Shown here: positions 17,936 to 26,501 of the stretch, one piece after another
Numbering within the stretch: position 1 is the first letter of the stretch
Layout of the letters: the number at the start of each line of letters is the position of its first letter
Source: Paraburkholderia dioscoreae
GTDB taxonomy: Bacteria > Pseudomonadota > Gammaproteobacteria > Burkholderiales > Burkholderiaceae
Assembly: GCF_902459535.1 (NCBI RefSeq)
Contig: NZ_LR699554.1
Location: 1,550,001 to 1,614,000 of the forward strand
Length of the DNA: 64,000 bases
Direction: 5' to 3'
Program-made: the position numbers and the translations under genes
The notes under the pieces: model-generated
What the model saw: the letters and a program-made list of their open reading frames with translations, nothing else
The model's database searches: none
Told to the model about the DNA's origin: nothing

Positions 17936-18916
17936 ATGAGTCGAGGTTTGCGTTTCGGTGCGATTCTCCGGCGTACCGCATGGCAGGCGCTGCCGACGGT
18001 GATCGGCATTGTGATCCTGAACTTCTTCCTGCTGAAGCTGATGCCGGGCGACGCCGCCGACGTGCTTGCCGGCGAGTCCGGTTCGGCGACCGTGGAAACC
18101 ATGCAGGTGCTGCGCGCGAAGTTCGGGCTCGATCAGCCGGTGCTGCATCAATTGTGGTCGTACCTCGCGCATCTGTCGCACTTCAGTCTCGGTTATTCGC
18201 CGCGCTACGACATGCCGGTGATGCAGTTGATCCTCTCGCGTTTGCCCAATACGCTGTTGCTGATGGGCGTGGCGTTGTCGTTCGCGATCGTGACGGGCGT
18301 GCTGCTCGGCGCGGTGATGGCGCATTGGGCCGGCAAGTGGCCGGACCGTGTGCTCTCGGTACTGGCCTTGCTGTTCTATTCGACGCCGGGTTTCTGGATC
18401 GGGCTGCTCGCAATCGTGCTGTTCTCGGTGCACCTCGGCTGGCTGCCGAGCGGCGGCAATCTGACGCTCGGCGTGCAACTGCACGGCTTCGCCTATTTCG
18501 CCGATGCCGCCCGGCACGTGCTGCTGCCGGCCGCCACGCTGGCGACGTTTTTCGTCGCGATCTACGCACGGCTGACGCGAGCCGCGATGCTGGAAGTGCA
18601 GCGTCAGGACTTCGTGCGCACCGCGCAGGCCAAGGGCTTGCACCCGTGGCGCGTCACGGTGCGCCATGTCTTGCGCAATGCGCTGATGCCGCTCACGACC
18701 ATCGTTGGGATTCATTTCGGCACCTTGCTGGGCGGCGCCGCGGTGACCGAGACGGTGTTCAGCTGGCCCGGCCTCGGGCGGCTCGCGCTCGACGCCGTGA
18801 TGGCGCGCGATTTCAGCGTGCTGCTCGGCGTGCTGCTGTTGTCGTCGCTGCTCGTGATCATCGCCAACGTGCTGGTCGATCTGCTGCAGGCATGGCTCGA
18901 CCCCCGCGTCGCGTGA
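17936..18916 (+). CDS. ABC transporter permease, DppB type
   Basis: A 326-residue inner-membrane permease with six predicted helices and the binding-protein-dependent transport loop (DFVRTAQAKGLHPWRV) near residues 223-238. ATG 17936 follows AGGAG and excludes a seven-residue extension overlapping the previous gene. It pairs with the DppC-type permease downstream. Confidence 0.9.
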   Translation: MSRGLRFGAILRRTAWQALPTVIGIVILNFFLLKLMPGDAADVLAGESGSATVETMQVLRAKFGLDQPVLHQLWSYLAHLSHFSLGYSPRYDMPVMQLILSRLPNTLLLMGVALSFAIVTGVLLGAVMAHWAGKWPDRVLSVLALLFYSTPGFWIGLLAIVLFSVHLGWLPSGGNLTLGVQLHGFAYFADAARHVLLPAATLATFFVAIYARLTRAAMLEVQRQDFVRTAQAKGLHPWRVTVRHVLRNALMPLTTIVGIHFGTLLGGAAVTETVFSWPGLGRLALDAVMARDFSVLLGVLLLSSLLVIIANVLVDLLQAWLDPRVA

Positions 18917-18957
18917 CGGATCACGCTGACGCCACCCGTTTTTCCCAGAGGGATGAC

Positions 18958-19929
18958 ATGCCTTCCGATTCTTCCAATCTGATTTCCACGCCGCCCGAAC
19001 CTGCGGTGTCGCCGTGGCGGCGCCAGTTGGCCGGTGCGCTGTTCGGCCTGCGCCGCAGCAATACGCCCGTTGTGGCTGACCGTGATGCAGCGGGGCGCGG
19101 AGTCTGGCGCGCACTGCTGCGCAATCCGTCGGCGCTCGCCGGCCTCGTGCTGCTCGCGGCATTCATCGCGCTGGCGCTGAGCGCGGGGCATCTGTTTCCC
19201 GGCGATCCGCTCGATATGGTGGCGGCGCCATTCGAATGGCCGGGCACGGACCCGCAATACCGGCTCGGCACCGATTCGCTCGGACGCGACGTGGCCGCCG
19301 GCATTGCGCATGGCACACGCGTATCGCTGCTGATCGGCGCGGTGTCGGCCGGGATCGGGCTCGTGATCGGCACGCTGGTCGGCGCCGCGGGCGGCTTCTT
19401 CGGCGGTCTGATCGATGACGTGCTGGTACGTATCACCGAATTGTTCCAGACCGTGCCGTCGTTCCTGCTGGTGATCGTGATCGTCGCGATCGGCCGGCCG
19501 AGCGTGACGATCATCGCATTCGCGATCGGGATCGCGTCATGGCCGACCGTCGCGCGGATCGTGCGTGCGGAATTCCGCTCGCTGCGCCAGTCGGACTTCG
19601 TGCTCGCCGCGCGCAGCCAGGGGTTCAGCAACGCGCGCATTATTTTCGGCGAAATTTTGCCGAACGCGTTGCCGCCGGTGATCGTGACCGCCTCGGTGAT
19701 GGTGGCGAGCGCGATTCTGATCGAGTCGTCGCTATCGTTTCTCGGCATGGGCGATCCCAACGTGGTCAGTTGGGGAGGCATGATCGGCGCGGGCCGCGAT
19801 TCGCTGCGCACCGCATGGTATCTGACCGCCGTTCCCGGCGCGGCAATCGTGCTCGCGGTACTTGCGCTGAACCTGCTCGGCGACGGCCTGAACGACGCAC
19901 TCAATCCGCGCCTGCGCGAACGCGTTTGA
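18958..19929 (+). CDS. ABC transporter permease, DppC type
   Basis: A 323-residue permease with an N-terminal cytoplasmic stretch of about 50 residues, then six helices and the EAA-like loop DFVLAARSQGFSNARIIFGE. The DSLGRDV motif after the first helix is typical of DppC/OppC proteins. The start ATG follows GAGGGA; an upstream frame extension overlaps dppB and is a shadow. Confidence 0.9.
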   Translation: MPSDSSNLISTPPEPAVSPWRRQLAGALFGLRRSNTPVVADRDAAGRGVWRALLRNPSALAGLVLLAAFIALALSAGHLFPGDPLDMVAAPFEWPGTDPQYRLGTDSLGRDVAAGIAHGTRVSLLIGAVSAGIGLVIGTLVGAAGGFFGGLIDDVLVRITELFQTVPSFLLVIVIVAIGRPSVTIIAFAIGIASWPTVARIVRAEFRSLRQSDFVLAARSQGFSNARIIFGEILPNALPPVIVTASVMVASAILIESSLSFLGMGDPNVVSWGGMIGAGRDSLRTAWYLTAVPGAAIVLAVLALNLLGDGLNDALNPRLRERV

Positions 19930-19989
19930 CAATGCCTTGGCCGATTACCGGGCCGACAGCGCGACCGACAACCTATCCGAGGATGCACC

Positions 19990-21705
19990 GTGGCAAACCT
20001 GCTTGAAGTACGCGACCTGCGCGTCAGTTTCGGCGCGCACCAGGCCGTGCGCGGCCTGAGTTTCGATATCGCGCAAGGAGAGACGCTGGCGCTGGTCGGC
20101 GAATCGGGTTGCGGCAAATCCGCGACGGCGCTTTCGTTGATGCGGCTCGTGCCGACGCCGGGACGCGTGACGGGCAGCCTGCGATTCGACGGCCGCGAGT
20201 TGCTCGATCTGCCGGCACGCGAAATCCGCGACATTCGCGGTCGCCAGATCTCGATGATCTTCCAGGAGCCGATGACGTCGCTCAATCCGGTGCTTTCGAT
20301 CGGCGCGCAGATCGTCGAAACGTTGCGCCAACACGAAAGTCTCTCCAAAGCGGCGGCATGGAAGCGCGCGGTCGAATTGCTCGAACTGGTGCAGATTCCC
20401 GACCCGCAGCGGCGCGTATTCGATTTTCCGCACGAGCTTTCCGGCGGCCAGCGTCAACGGGTGATGATCGCAATGGCGGTGGCCTGCCGGCCGCGCCTGT
20501 TGATCGCGGACGAGCCGACCACGGCGCTCGACGTCACGATTCAGGCGCACATTCTCGACCTGCTCGATGGGTTGCGGCGCGAGTTGTCGATGTCGTTGCT
20601 GCTGATCACGCACGACCTCGGCATCGTCGCGAAGCATGCGGACCGCGTCGCGGTCATGCTGGCGGGTGAGAAGGTCGAGGAGGCGCCGGTTGCGCGGCTC
20701 TTCACGCAACCGCAACATCCGTACACGCGCGGCCTGCTCGGCGCCTCGCTGAATCTCGCAGACGATCTGCACTATCGCGGCTGGAAACTGCCGGAAATCC
20801 GCCACGGTATCGACGACGACGGCAAGCCGAGCTTCGCCGTGGTGCCGCGTTCGGTGCGCACCGGAAACTATGTGGCGGATGTGGACCCCGCCGCGCGTGG
20901 TGCGTCGGCCAGCGAAGCGCCGTTGCTCGAACTGCAGGACCTGCGGATCGACTACCCGCAACGGCATCGCAAAAGCACGCTGCATGCAGTGGACGGCGTC
21001 TCGTTGCAGATCGCTCGCGGCGAGACGGTCGGACTCGTCGGCGAATCGGGGTGTGGGAAATCGACACTCTCCAAGGCGATCCTGCGGCTCGTGCCGACCG
21101 CGAGCGGCGCCATCCGTTTGCGCGGCACCGATCTCGTGCCGCTCGGCGAGCGCGAGTTGCGGCCGTTGCGGCGCCATGTGCAGATGGTGTTTCAGGATCC
21201 TTATGCATCGCTCAATCCGCGCCGCACGGTCGCGGAGATTCTCGATACGGTGCTGGTGGTGAACGGTATTGGCAATGCGCAGCAGCGCCGCGCGCGGATC
21301 GCCGCCATGCTCGATCGCGTGGGTTTGCCGGGTTCGGCACTCGGCCGCTTTCCGCATGAGTTCTCGGGTGGCCAACGGCAACGTATCGGGATTGCGCGGG
21401 CATTGGTGCTCGAACCAGATCTGCTGATCTGCGATGAACCGGTATCCGCGCTCGACGTGTCGATTCAGGCACAGATTCTCAATCTGCTGGTCGACCTGAA
21501 ACGCGACCTAGGGCTCGCGTATCTGTTCATCTCGCATGATCTCTCGGTGGTGCGTTATATCGCCGATCGCGTGCACGTGATGCAGGCGGGGCGCATTGTC
21601 GAAAGCGGGCACCATCGGGATATCTGGCGAGCGCCGCAGCATCCGTACACACGCACGTTACTCGAAGCGATTCCGGGCCGGACTTTCGACGCGCAGGCAG
21701 CATAG
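19990..21705 (+). CDS. Fused double ABC ATPase (DppD-DppF type)
   Basis: A 571-residue protein made of two complete ATPase halves. The first Walker A is GESGCGKSA (residues about 37-45) with signature LSGGQRQRVMIAMAV. The second Walker A is GESGCGKST (about 352-360) with signature FSGGQRQRIGIARAL. Each half ends with a HPYTR oligopeptide-transporter C-terminal motif. The start is GTG 19990 after GAGGA. Fusion of DppD and DppF removes the need for a separate heterodimer and completes this transporter operon. Confidence 0.92.
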   Translation: MANLLEVRDLRVSFGAHQAVRGLSFDIAQGETLALVGESGCGKSATALSLMRLVPTPGRVTGSLRFDGRELLDLPAREIRDIRGRQISMIFQEPMTSLNPVLSIGAQIVETLRQHESLSKAAAWKRAVELLELVQIPDPQRRVFDFPHELSGGQRQRVMIAMAVACRPRLLIADEPTTALDVTIQAHILDLLDGLRRELSMSLLLITHDLGIVAKHADRVAVMLAGEKVEEAPVARLFTQPQHPYTRGLLGASLNLADDLHYRGWKLPEIRHGIDDDGKPSFAVVPRSVRTGNYVADVDPAARGASASEAPLLELQDLRIDYPQRHRKSTLHAVDGVSLQIARGETVGLVGESGCGKSTLSKAILRLVPTASGAIRLRGTDLVPLGERELRPLRRHVQMVFQDPYASLNPRRTVAEILDTVLVVNGIGNAQQRRARIAAMLDRVGLPGSALGRFPHEFSGGQRQRIGIARALVLEPDLLICDEPVSALDVSIQAQILNLLVDLKRDLGLAYLFISHDLSVVRYIADRVHVMQAGRIVESGHHRDIWRAPQHPYTRTLLEAIPGRTFDAQAA

Positions 21706-21758
21706 TCCGCGCGGCTGACAAGGGCGGCTAGCACCGCCCCTACCGTATTCAAACCTTC

Positions 21759-22633
21759 TCACTCGTTGCTGAAATACGCCGGCAAGCGAAAGCCGTCGTA
21801 AAAGCGATTGCTGCGAATCGCGCGCTGGAAGTCCGCTGACTGATACGCCTGCACGATGTCCTGAGTCGCGCGTGCATTGCGGTTGGAAGCCTTCACGACA
21901 ACCTGGTTGATATACGGCGGCGTCATCTCTTCGAGCGCGAGCGCATCGGTCAGCTTGTGACCGCTGAAGATCGCGAAATTGCCCTGAATCGCGGCGTAAT
22001 CGACATCTTCGAGGGCGCGCGGCGCCTGCGCCGATTCGAGCGGCACGATCTTGATGCCGGCCGGATTGGCGATCACGTCCCGCTCGGTGACGTCCACGGG
22101 ATTGGGGTTCGGTTTGATCCTGATCCAGCCGATACGCTGCAATATCTTCAGCGCGCGTTCGAGATTGACCGGATCGTTCGGCACCGCGACGCGGGTGCCG
22201 GGTTTGACCTCCGCGAGCGAATGGTGCTTGCTCGAATAGAGTCCCATTGGCGGCGTGGGCACCTGCACCACGCCAACCAGATCGGTCCCGTTACGGTCGT
22301 TGTAGGACTTCAGATAGACCTCGTGCTGCATCACGTCGGCGATTATCTCGCCTCGGTACACGGCCTGGTTCGCTTCGAGGCCGGTGCTGAACTCGACGTA
22401 CCTGACCGCGTAGCCTTTCTTGCGCAGTTGCGGTTCGACACCCGCCTTGAATTCGTCGGCGTAGGGGCCGGGCACGAACCCGACGCGCAACTCCTGTGAA
22501 GGGGCGCCGCTATCGGCGGCGTAAGCGGTTGGGGCGGTGAAGCCTGCAAGCGTGGCGGCCAGCAGTAGAGCGCTGTGATGCGTCGACGCGTCGAAAACTT
22601 GATGCCGACGCTGCCGGATTGTCTGTATTCCAT
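21759..22633 (-). pseudogene. MetQ/NlpA-family substrate-binding protein with a frameshift in the signal peptide
   Basis: The mature domain (22490 to 21759) is an intact NlpA-type binding protein: LRVGFVPGPYADEFKAGVEP through a Tyr-rich C-terminus, for methionine or related sulfur compounds. The start codon and first 22 codons (ATG 22633, MEYRQSGSVGIKFSTRRRIT, with AAGGA upstream) lie in another frame. The rest of the leader (ALLLAATLAGFTAPTAYAAD) returns in the mature frame. A one-base loss near 22565-22570 explains both. The gene may be newly inactivated, or the base may be a sequencing error. It converges on the fused ATPase gene. Confidence 0.75.
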
Positions 22634-22671
22634 GTAGGCGGATTTCCTTGGGAGAGTGAATCGGAAGAAGT

Positions 22672-22950
22672 TCAGCGTTGCAGCCACACGTCGGCGAAAC
22701 TGGCCGAGACGCCGTCCGGCGAGATCGTATGGTTATGCACCGCGCGCGAATAGACCGTCAGGTATTGCGGCGACACCAGATTGATGTCCGGCAGATCGCG
22801 TTCGAGAATGCGCTGAATCTGCGAAAAGAGCTGCTTGCGCTTTGCCTCGTCGGTTTCTTCGGCGACCTGCGAGAACAGTTGATCGATTTCCGGATTGCTG
22901 TAATGGGAGCCGGTGGTGAACGGAGTGGGGCGGGGCAATGCTCGCGTCAA
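22672..22950 (-). pseudogene. C-terminal fragment of an oligopeptide-type substrate-binding protein
   Basis: About 85 residues match only the end of an SBP_5 protein: YSNPEIDQLFSQVAEETDEA and then NHTISPDGVSASFADVWLQR. They align with the end of the intact binding protein at 16318-17922 (NHTVSAQGLEGNLADVYLSA). About 450 residues of N-terminus are missing and no signal peptide is present, so this is a truncated relic. It sits directly upstream of the frameshifted MetQ-type gene. Confidence 0.75.
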
Positions 22951-23294
22951 TGCAGTAGATCATGCAAGGTTTGGAATGCAAAACAATGAATTCTGCTTTT
23001 CAATTGAAGTACCCGATGCAGCACAGCCGTGCTGTTATAGCGGAGATACTGCGTATGCCGGCGCGAATCAGGATTGGGCCTTCCAGACGATGTCGCGCAC
23101 ATTGACCTTCTTCGGAATGAGGTCAAGGGCGAAAAGAGCGGACACCGCAGGCGAACTGCTCCGCGATCAACGGATTCGCAATGCTTATCTCGGCGGATCG
23201 CTTGCGGCGGAAACTGCGTCGTGAAAGGAACGCTATAGCGTCCCTTGCGGGAAATGCAGGCTTGAGCCGTCGGTTAAGGGACGATGAGTTCGCG
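22951..23294. other. Decayed intergenic region with a possible binding-protein remnant
   Basis: No intact gene. On the minus strand, 23150 to 23068 reads ALFALDLIPKKVNVRDIVW and a stop, resembling the C-terminus of sulfonate/nitrate binding proteins (SsuA/TauA type). The frame breaks before that point. This extends the gene debris that begins at 22672. Confidence 0.45.
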
Positions 23295-23891
23295 TCAGAA
23301 CGCGAGTCGCCCTTCCGCCGCGATCACGGACAGTGGATTGCGCTGGCTCTGTACTTCACGCGCCTGCAACGCTTCCGGCAGCGAGGCCTTGTCGCCCGCC
23401 CGGCCAAGCGCGATACCGGCCTCTATCGAGTAGGCGTCCGGCACGGCGAGCTCGCGGCGGATCGTCTCGCGTTCAATGCCGGCAAGCCCGTGCGCGTGCC
23501 ATCCGGAGAGACTCGCCTGCAGGGCCAGATAGCCCCACGCGGCGCCGGTATCGAACGAATGGGTCGGCGCGGGCACTTCCGCCGCGCCGCCGGGCGGCGT
23601 GAACGTGCTCTTCGACAGCACGATCACAATGGCTGCGGCGTGTTTCGCCCAGCTCCGGTTGAATTCGTTGAGGAAGCCGAGAAACTGTTCCCAATGCGGC
23701 GTATCGCGTCGTGCATAGACGAATCGCCAGGGCTGCGAGTTATAGGAAGAGGGCGCCCAGCGGGCCGCTTCGAGCAGCGTCAGCAGTGTTGCTTCGGGGA
23801 TCGGATCGGAACTGAATGCGCGCGGCGACCAGCGCTCCAGGAATTGCCGGTCAATGGCGTGTTCGGCGGTTCGTGAGTTCGATGTTGTCAT
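23295..23891 (-). CDS. Nitroreductase-family flavoprotein
   Basis: A 198-residue NAD(P)H/FMN-dependent reductase. The N-terminal FMN-binding motif RWSPRAFSSDPIPEATLL and the ARWAPSSYNSQPWRF segment are diagnostic of the family, as is a later GWHAHGLAGIE loop. AGGAG stands just before ATG 23891; the longer in-frame extension enters the intergenic region. It could reduce flavin for the many flavin monooxygenases around, or detoxify quinones; the substrate is not predictable. Confidence 0.85.
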   Translation of the reverse strand: MTTSNSRTAEHAIDRQFLERWSPRAFSSDPIPEATLLTLLEAARWAPSSYNSQPWRFVYARRDTPHWEQFLGFLNEFNRSWAKHAAAIVIVLSKSTFTPPGGAAEVPAPTHSFDTGAAWGYLALQASLSGWHAHGLAGIERETIRRELAVPDAYSIEAGIALGRAGDKASLPEALQAREVQSQRNPLSVIAAEGRLAF

Positions 23892-24145
23892 GGGCTGCTC
23901 CTGAAAAGAAAGGTTCGACGTTCGAGCCTGCGGGGCACGCGGCCCGAGGCGATGCCGGATCACTTTATCCGCAGGTACTGCGCGACCGAACCGATTTATT
24001 CTCGCAACGTTATTCCGCCATCCCACACGCCCGGCGTGATTAGCGTTTGATCCATTCCACGAAAACCAATCCACAAAACCTTGTTTGCGCTTCTTTTTTC
24101 AGGCCGCTAGATTCGTTCGTATGGCAATGAATCGACGGAGGCCAT

Positions 24146-24394
24146 ATGGCCACGCTTTCAGCGACATTCTTCCGGGTCGGACTCCTGCATTCTGTGCGCG
24201 CCCTGAAAAAGCGCCTGTCAAGGCGCGCGCCGATTGCGTCTGATCAATCCGGCAGCGAGACGTTTGGTCCCGCTTATGGTGCCCAATCGCCCGAGCGGCT
24301 CGAACGCATTGCGGCTTACGCACGCTCCGGCTACTTCCATACGGAATACACCGCGGGCATGTTCGTTGTGCCGATCGAGATGCCGCCGGAATGA
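24146..24394 (+). CDS. Small hypothetical protein (82 aa)
   Basis: The gene has a good GGAGG ribosome-binding site and is divergent from the nitroreductase. The product is basic at the N-terminus (RALKKRLSRRAP) with a conserved-looking tail LERIAAYARSGYFHTEYTAG. No signal or membrane helix is clear. It precedes the sulfur nanocompartment operon by 231 bp and might be its first gene, but nothing else supports a function. Confidence 0.5.
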   Translation: MATLSATFFRVGLLHSVRALKKRLSRRAPIASDQSGSETFGPAYGAQSPERLERIAAYARSGYFHTEYTAGMFVVPIEMPPE

Positions 24395-24625
24395 CGGCGC
24401 GGCCGGTGGTGGCAAGCGGGAGCGGAAGCATTGCGCACAGGCAGCCGTGATGCCGGGCGGTTTTGGGCGGAAGCGACCAAACCGGTGCTTCTTTAGAAAT
24501 CACAATTAATTGGTTCGACTTCGGCCGCAAATCTTTCATAGTGTCTCCTGATGGCTATAGGCGGTTGATTTCGCCGTTGCCTTGAACCGGCGCGTAAGGA
24601 TGCGCGCGATATCGAAGGAGACGTC

Positions 24626-25093
24626 ATGACGCTTGAACTCGTAGAACGACCCACCCACGTGCTGCTCGAAGCCGCCCGCTCCCGCGCGGCTGAAGCCGGA
24701 CTGTCCTACGCGGGCGGGGTCTCGCCGCAGGATGCATGGGAACTCGTTCAGGCAGGCGACGCGGTCCTCGTGGACGTGCGCACCGCCGAAGAACGCAAAT
24801 TTGTTGGACTCGTGCCTGGCAGCCTGCATGTCGCGTGGGCAACCGGCACGAGCCTGACGCGCAATCCGCGCTTCGTGCGCGAACTGGAAGCGAAGACCGG
24901 CAAAGACGCCGTGGTGCTGCTGCTGTGCCGCAGCGGCAACCGCTCGGCGCTGGCCGCGGAAGCCGCTGCGAAAGCCGGCTTCACGCAGGTTTTCAACGTG
25001 CTGGAAGGTTTTGAAGGAGAGCTGGACGACGCGCAACGGCGCGGCGCCAGCAATGGTTGGCGCTTTCACGGGCTGCCGTGGATTCAGGACTGA
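24626..25093 (+). CDS. Rhodanese-domain sulfurtransferase
   Basis: A 155-residue single-domain rhodanese. The active-site loop is CRSGNRS with the catalytic Cys at about residue 97, and the domain starts at VSPQDAWELVQAGDAVLVDV. It would carry persulfide sulfur. AAGGAG precedes ATG 24626. It opens the operon that continues with serine acetyltransferase, an XRE regulator, the encapsulin and its cysteine desulfurase, so it probably accepts or delivers sulfane sulfur for that compartment (inference). Confidence 0.9.
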   Translation: MTLELVERPTHVLLEAARSRAAEAGLSYAGGVSPQDAWELVQAGDAVLVDVRTAEERKFVGLVPGSLHVAWATGTSLTRNPRFVRELEAKTGKDAVVLLLCRSGNRSALAAEAAAKAGFTQVFNVLEGFEGELDDAQRRGASNGWRFHGLPWIQD

Positions 25094-25135
25094 AGCGCCC
25101 GATCGTCTGCGCTGCACTTTAGGGGAGTCACCGCT

Positions 25136-26122
25136 GTGGCTGTGTTCGATGTCGATGAAATCGTGGCGGCGCTTCAGACGGTCCGCCAGCAATGGCGCGA
25201 AGTGCAGAAGCGCTCGCTCGAACCGGGCGGGCGCGAATTGCCGGGGCGCGAGGCGCTCGCGGAGATTGTCGATACGCTCAAGGGCGTGCTCTTTCCGATG
25301 CGGCTTGGACCGCCCGATCTGCGTCAGGAAAGCGAAAACTTCTATGTCGGGCACGCGCTCGATGCCGCACTGCATGCGCTGTTGAGCCAGGCGCGGCTGG
25401 AACTGCATTACCGCAGCCGGCATCAGCCGCCGCCGGCCGCCACGATCGAGGCTCAGGCGGGCATTGCGGTGCGCGCGTTCGCAGCGCGCCTGCCGGCGAT
25501 CCGCAGCTTGCTCGACAGCGACGTATTGGCGGCGTTTCACGGCGATCCCGCGGCCGGCAGCGTGGACGAAGTGCTGCTGTGTTATCCAGGCGTGCTGGCG
25601 ATGATTCATCACCGGCTGGCACACGAGCTTTACGGACTGGGCTTGCCGCTGCTGGCCCGCATTGTCGCTGAGCTCGCGCATGCGCAAACCGGTATCGACA
25701 TCCATCCGGGTGCGAAGATCGGTGCGGGATTCTTCATCGATCACGGCACGGGCGTGGTGATCGGCGAAACAGCGGTCATCGGCGAGCGCGTGCGTCTTTA
25801 TCAGGCCGTCACGCTGGGCGCGAAGCGCTTTCCACGCGATGCACAGGGCCATCTGGAAAAGGGCCACGCGCGCCATCCGATCGTCGAGGACGACGTGGTG
25901 ATCTACGCGGGCGCGACCATTCTCGGGCGCGTCACGCTTGGACAGGGTTCGGTGATCGGCGGCAATGTCTGGCTGACGCAGGACGTCGCGCCGGGCTCGC
26001 ATGTCACGCAGGCCGTGTCGCGCAGCGAAGGCTCCGGCACTTCCGTGAGCGCCGGGCGCACGCCGCGCGATCAAACAGACCCTGTCGCTGTCCCAGTCGC
26101 GGCGGCGGGAGCGGCGCGATGA
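25136..26122 (+). CDS. cysE: Serine O-acetyltransferase (long, SrpH/EpsC type)
   Basis: A 328-residue enzyme that makes O-acetylserine, the acceptor for sulfide in cysteine synthesis. It has an N-terminal helical domain, then a left-handed beta-helix with hexapeptide repeats (GIDIHPGAKIGAGFFIDHGT; GVVIGETAVIGERVRLYQ) and the catalytic HG and LGAKRFP loop. The start is GTG 25136 after AGGGGAG. The Ala/Pro-rich tail of about 40 residues is poorly conserved. Coupling to an encapsulin is seen in cyanobacterial sulfur-regulated plasmid genes, where the homologue is srpH. Confidence 0.92.
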   Translation: MAVFDVDEIVAALQTVRQQWREVQKRSLEPGGRELPGREALAEIVDTLKGVLFPMRLGPPDLRQESENFYVGHALDAALHALLSQARLELHYRSRHQPPPAATIEAQAGIAVRAFAARLPAIRSLLDSDVLAAFHGDPAAGSVDEVLLCYPGVLAMIHHRLAHELYGLGLPLLARIVAELAHAQTGIDIHPGAKIGAGFFIDHGTGVVIGETAVIGERVRLYQAVTLGAKRFPRDAQGHLEKGHARHPIVEDDVVIYAGATILGRVTLGQGSVIGGNVWLTQDVAPGSHVTQAVSRSEGSGTSVSAGRTPRDQTDPVAVPVAAAGAAR

Positions 26123-26394
26123 GCGGACTCGTCAGGGAGTTCGGCGCCGCGGTGCGGCGCCTTCGCGAAGCACGCGGGTGGTCTCAGGAGCAATTGGCCG
26201 AGTACGCCGGACTCAACCGCTCATATGTCGGCGAGGTCGAGCGCGGCTCGGCGATCGCGTCGATCGTCACGGTCGACAAACTGGCCCGCGCATTCCAGGT
26301 GCCGATCGAACACCTGCTTACCCCATCGTCCAATGCCTCGGGCATTGCCGTGCTCGCGCACGCTGCGTTCGTCGATCCGCCGTCGGTGAGCTAG
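26119..26394 (+). CDS. XRE-family transcriptional regulator
   Basis: A 91-residue Cro/C1-type DNA-binding protein. The helix-turn-helix is residues about 14-60 (WSQEQLAEYAGLNRSYVGEV is the core). The C-terminal 25 residues are too short for a ligand domain. Its ATG overlaps the stop of the acetyltransferase gene (ATGA), so it is co-translated and likely regulates this operon. It sits between the cysteine-synthesis gene and the shell gene. Confidence 0.88.
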   Translation: MSGLVREFGAAVRRLREARGWSQEQLAEYAGLNRSYVGEVERGSAIASIVTVDKLARAFQVPIEHLLTPSSNASGIAVLAHAAFVDPPSVS

Positions 26395-26501
26395 ATCAAC
26401 GCTTGCCGTCTATAGCATGTTGAAGGGCCGGGGTGGCCTCTCGATAATCACTTTTACTCATAAGCTTTCCCGCTTTTCTTCTATCAACCCCGGAGCTTCA
26501 G

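Noticed and set aside
24395..24625. SAM or other sulfur riboswitch before the encapsulin operon
   Set aside because: No S-box core or paired helices typical of a riboswitch could be found by eye; the region shows no strong stem series.
24536..26074. Open frame of 512 residues on the minus strand across rhodanese and cysE
   Set aside because: Shadow of genes with clear active-site motifs.
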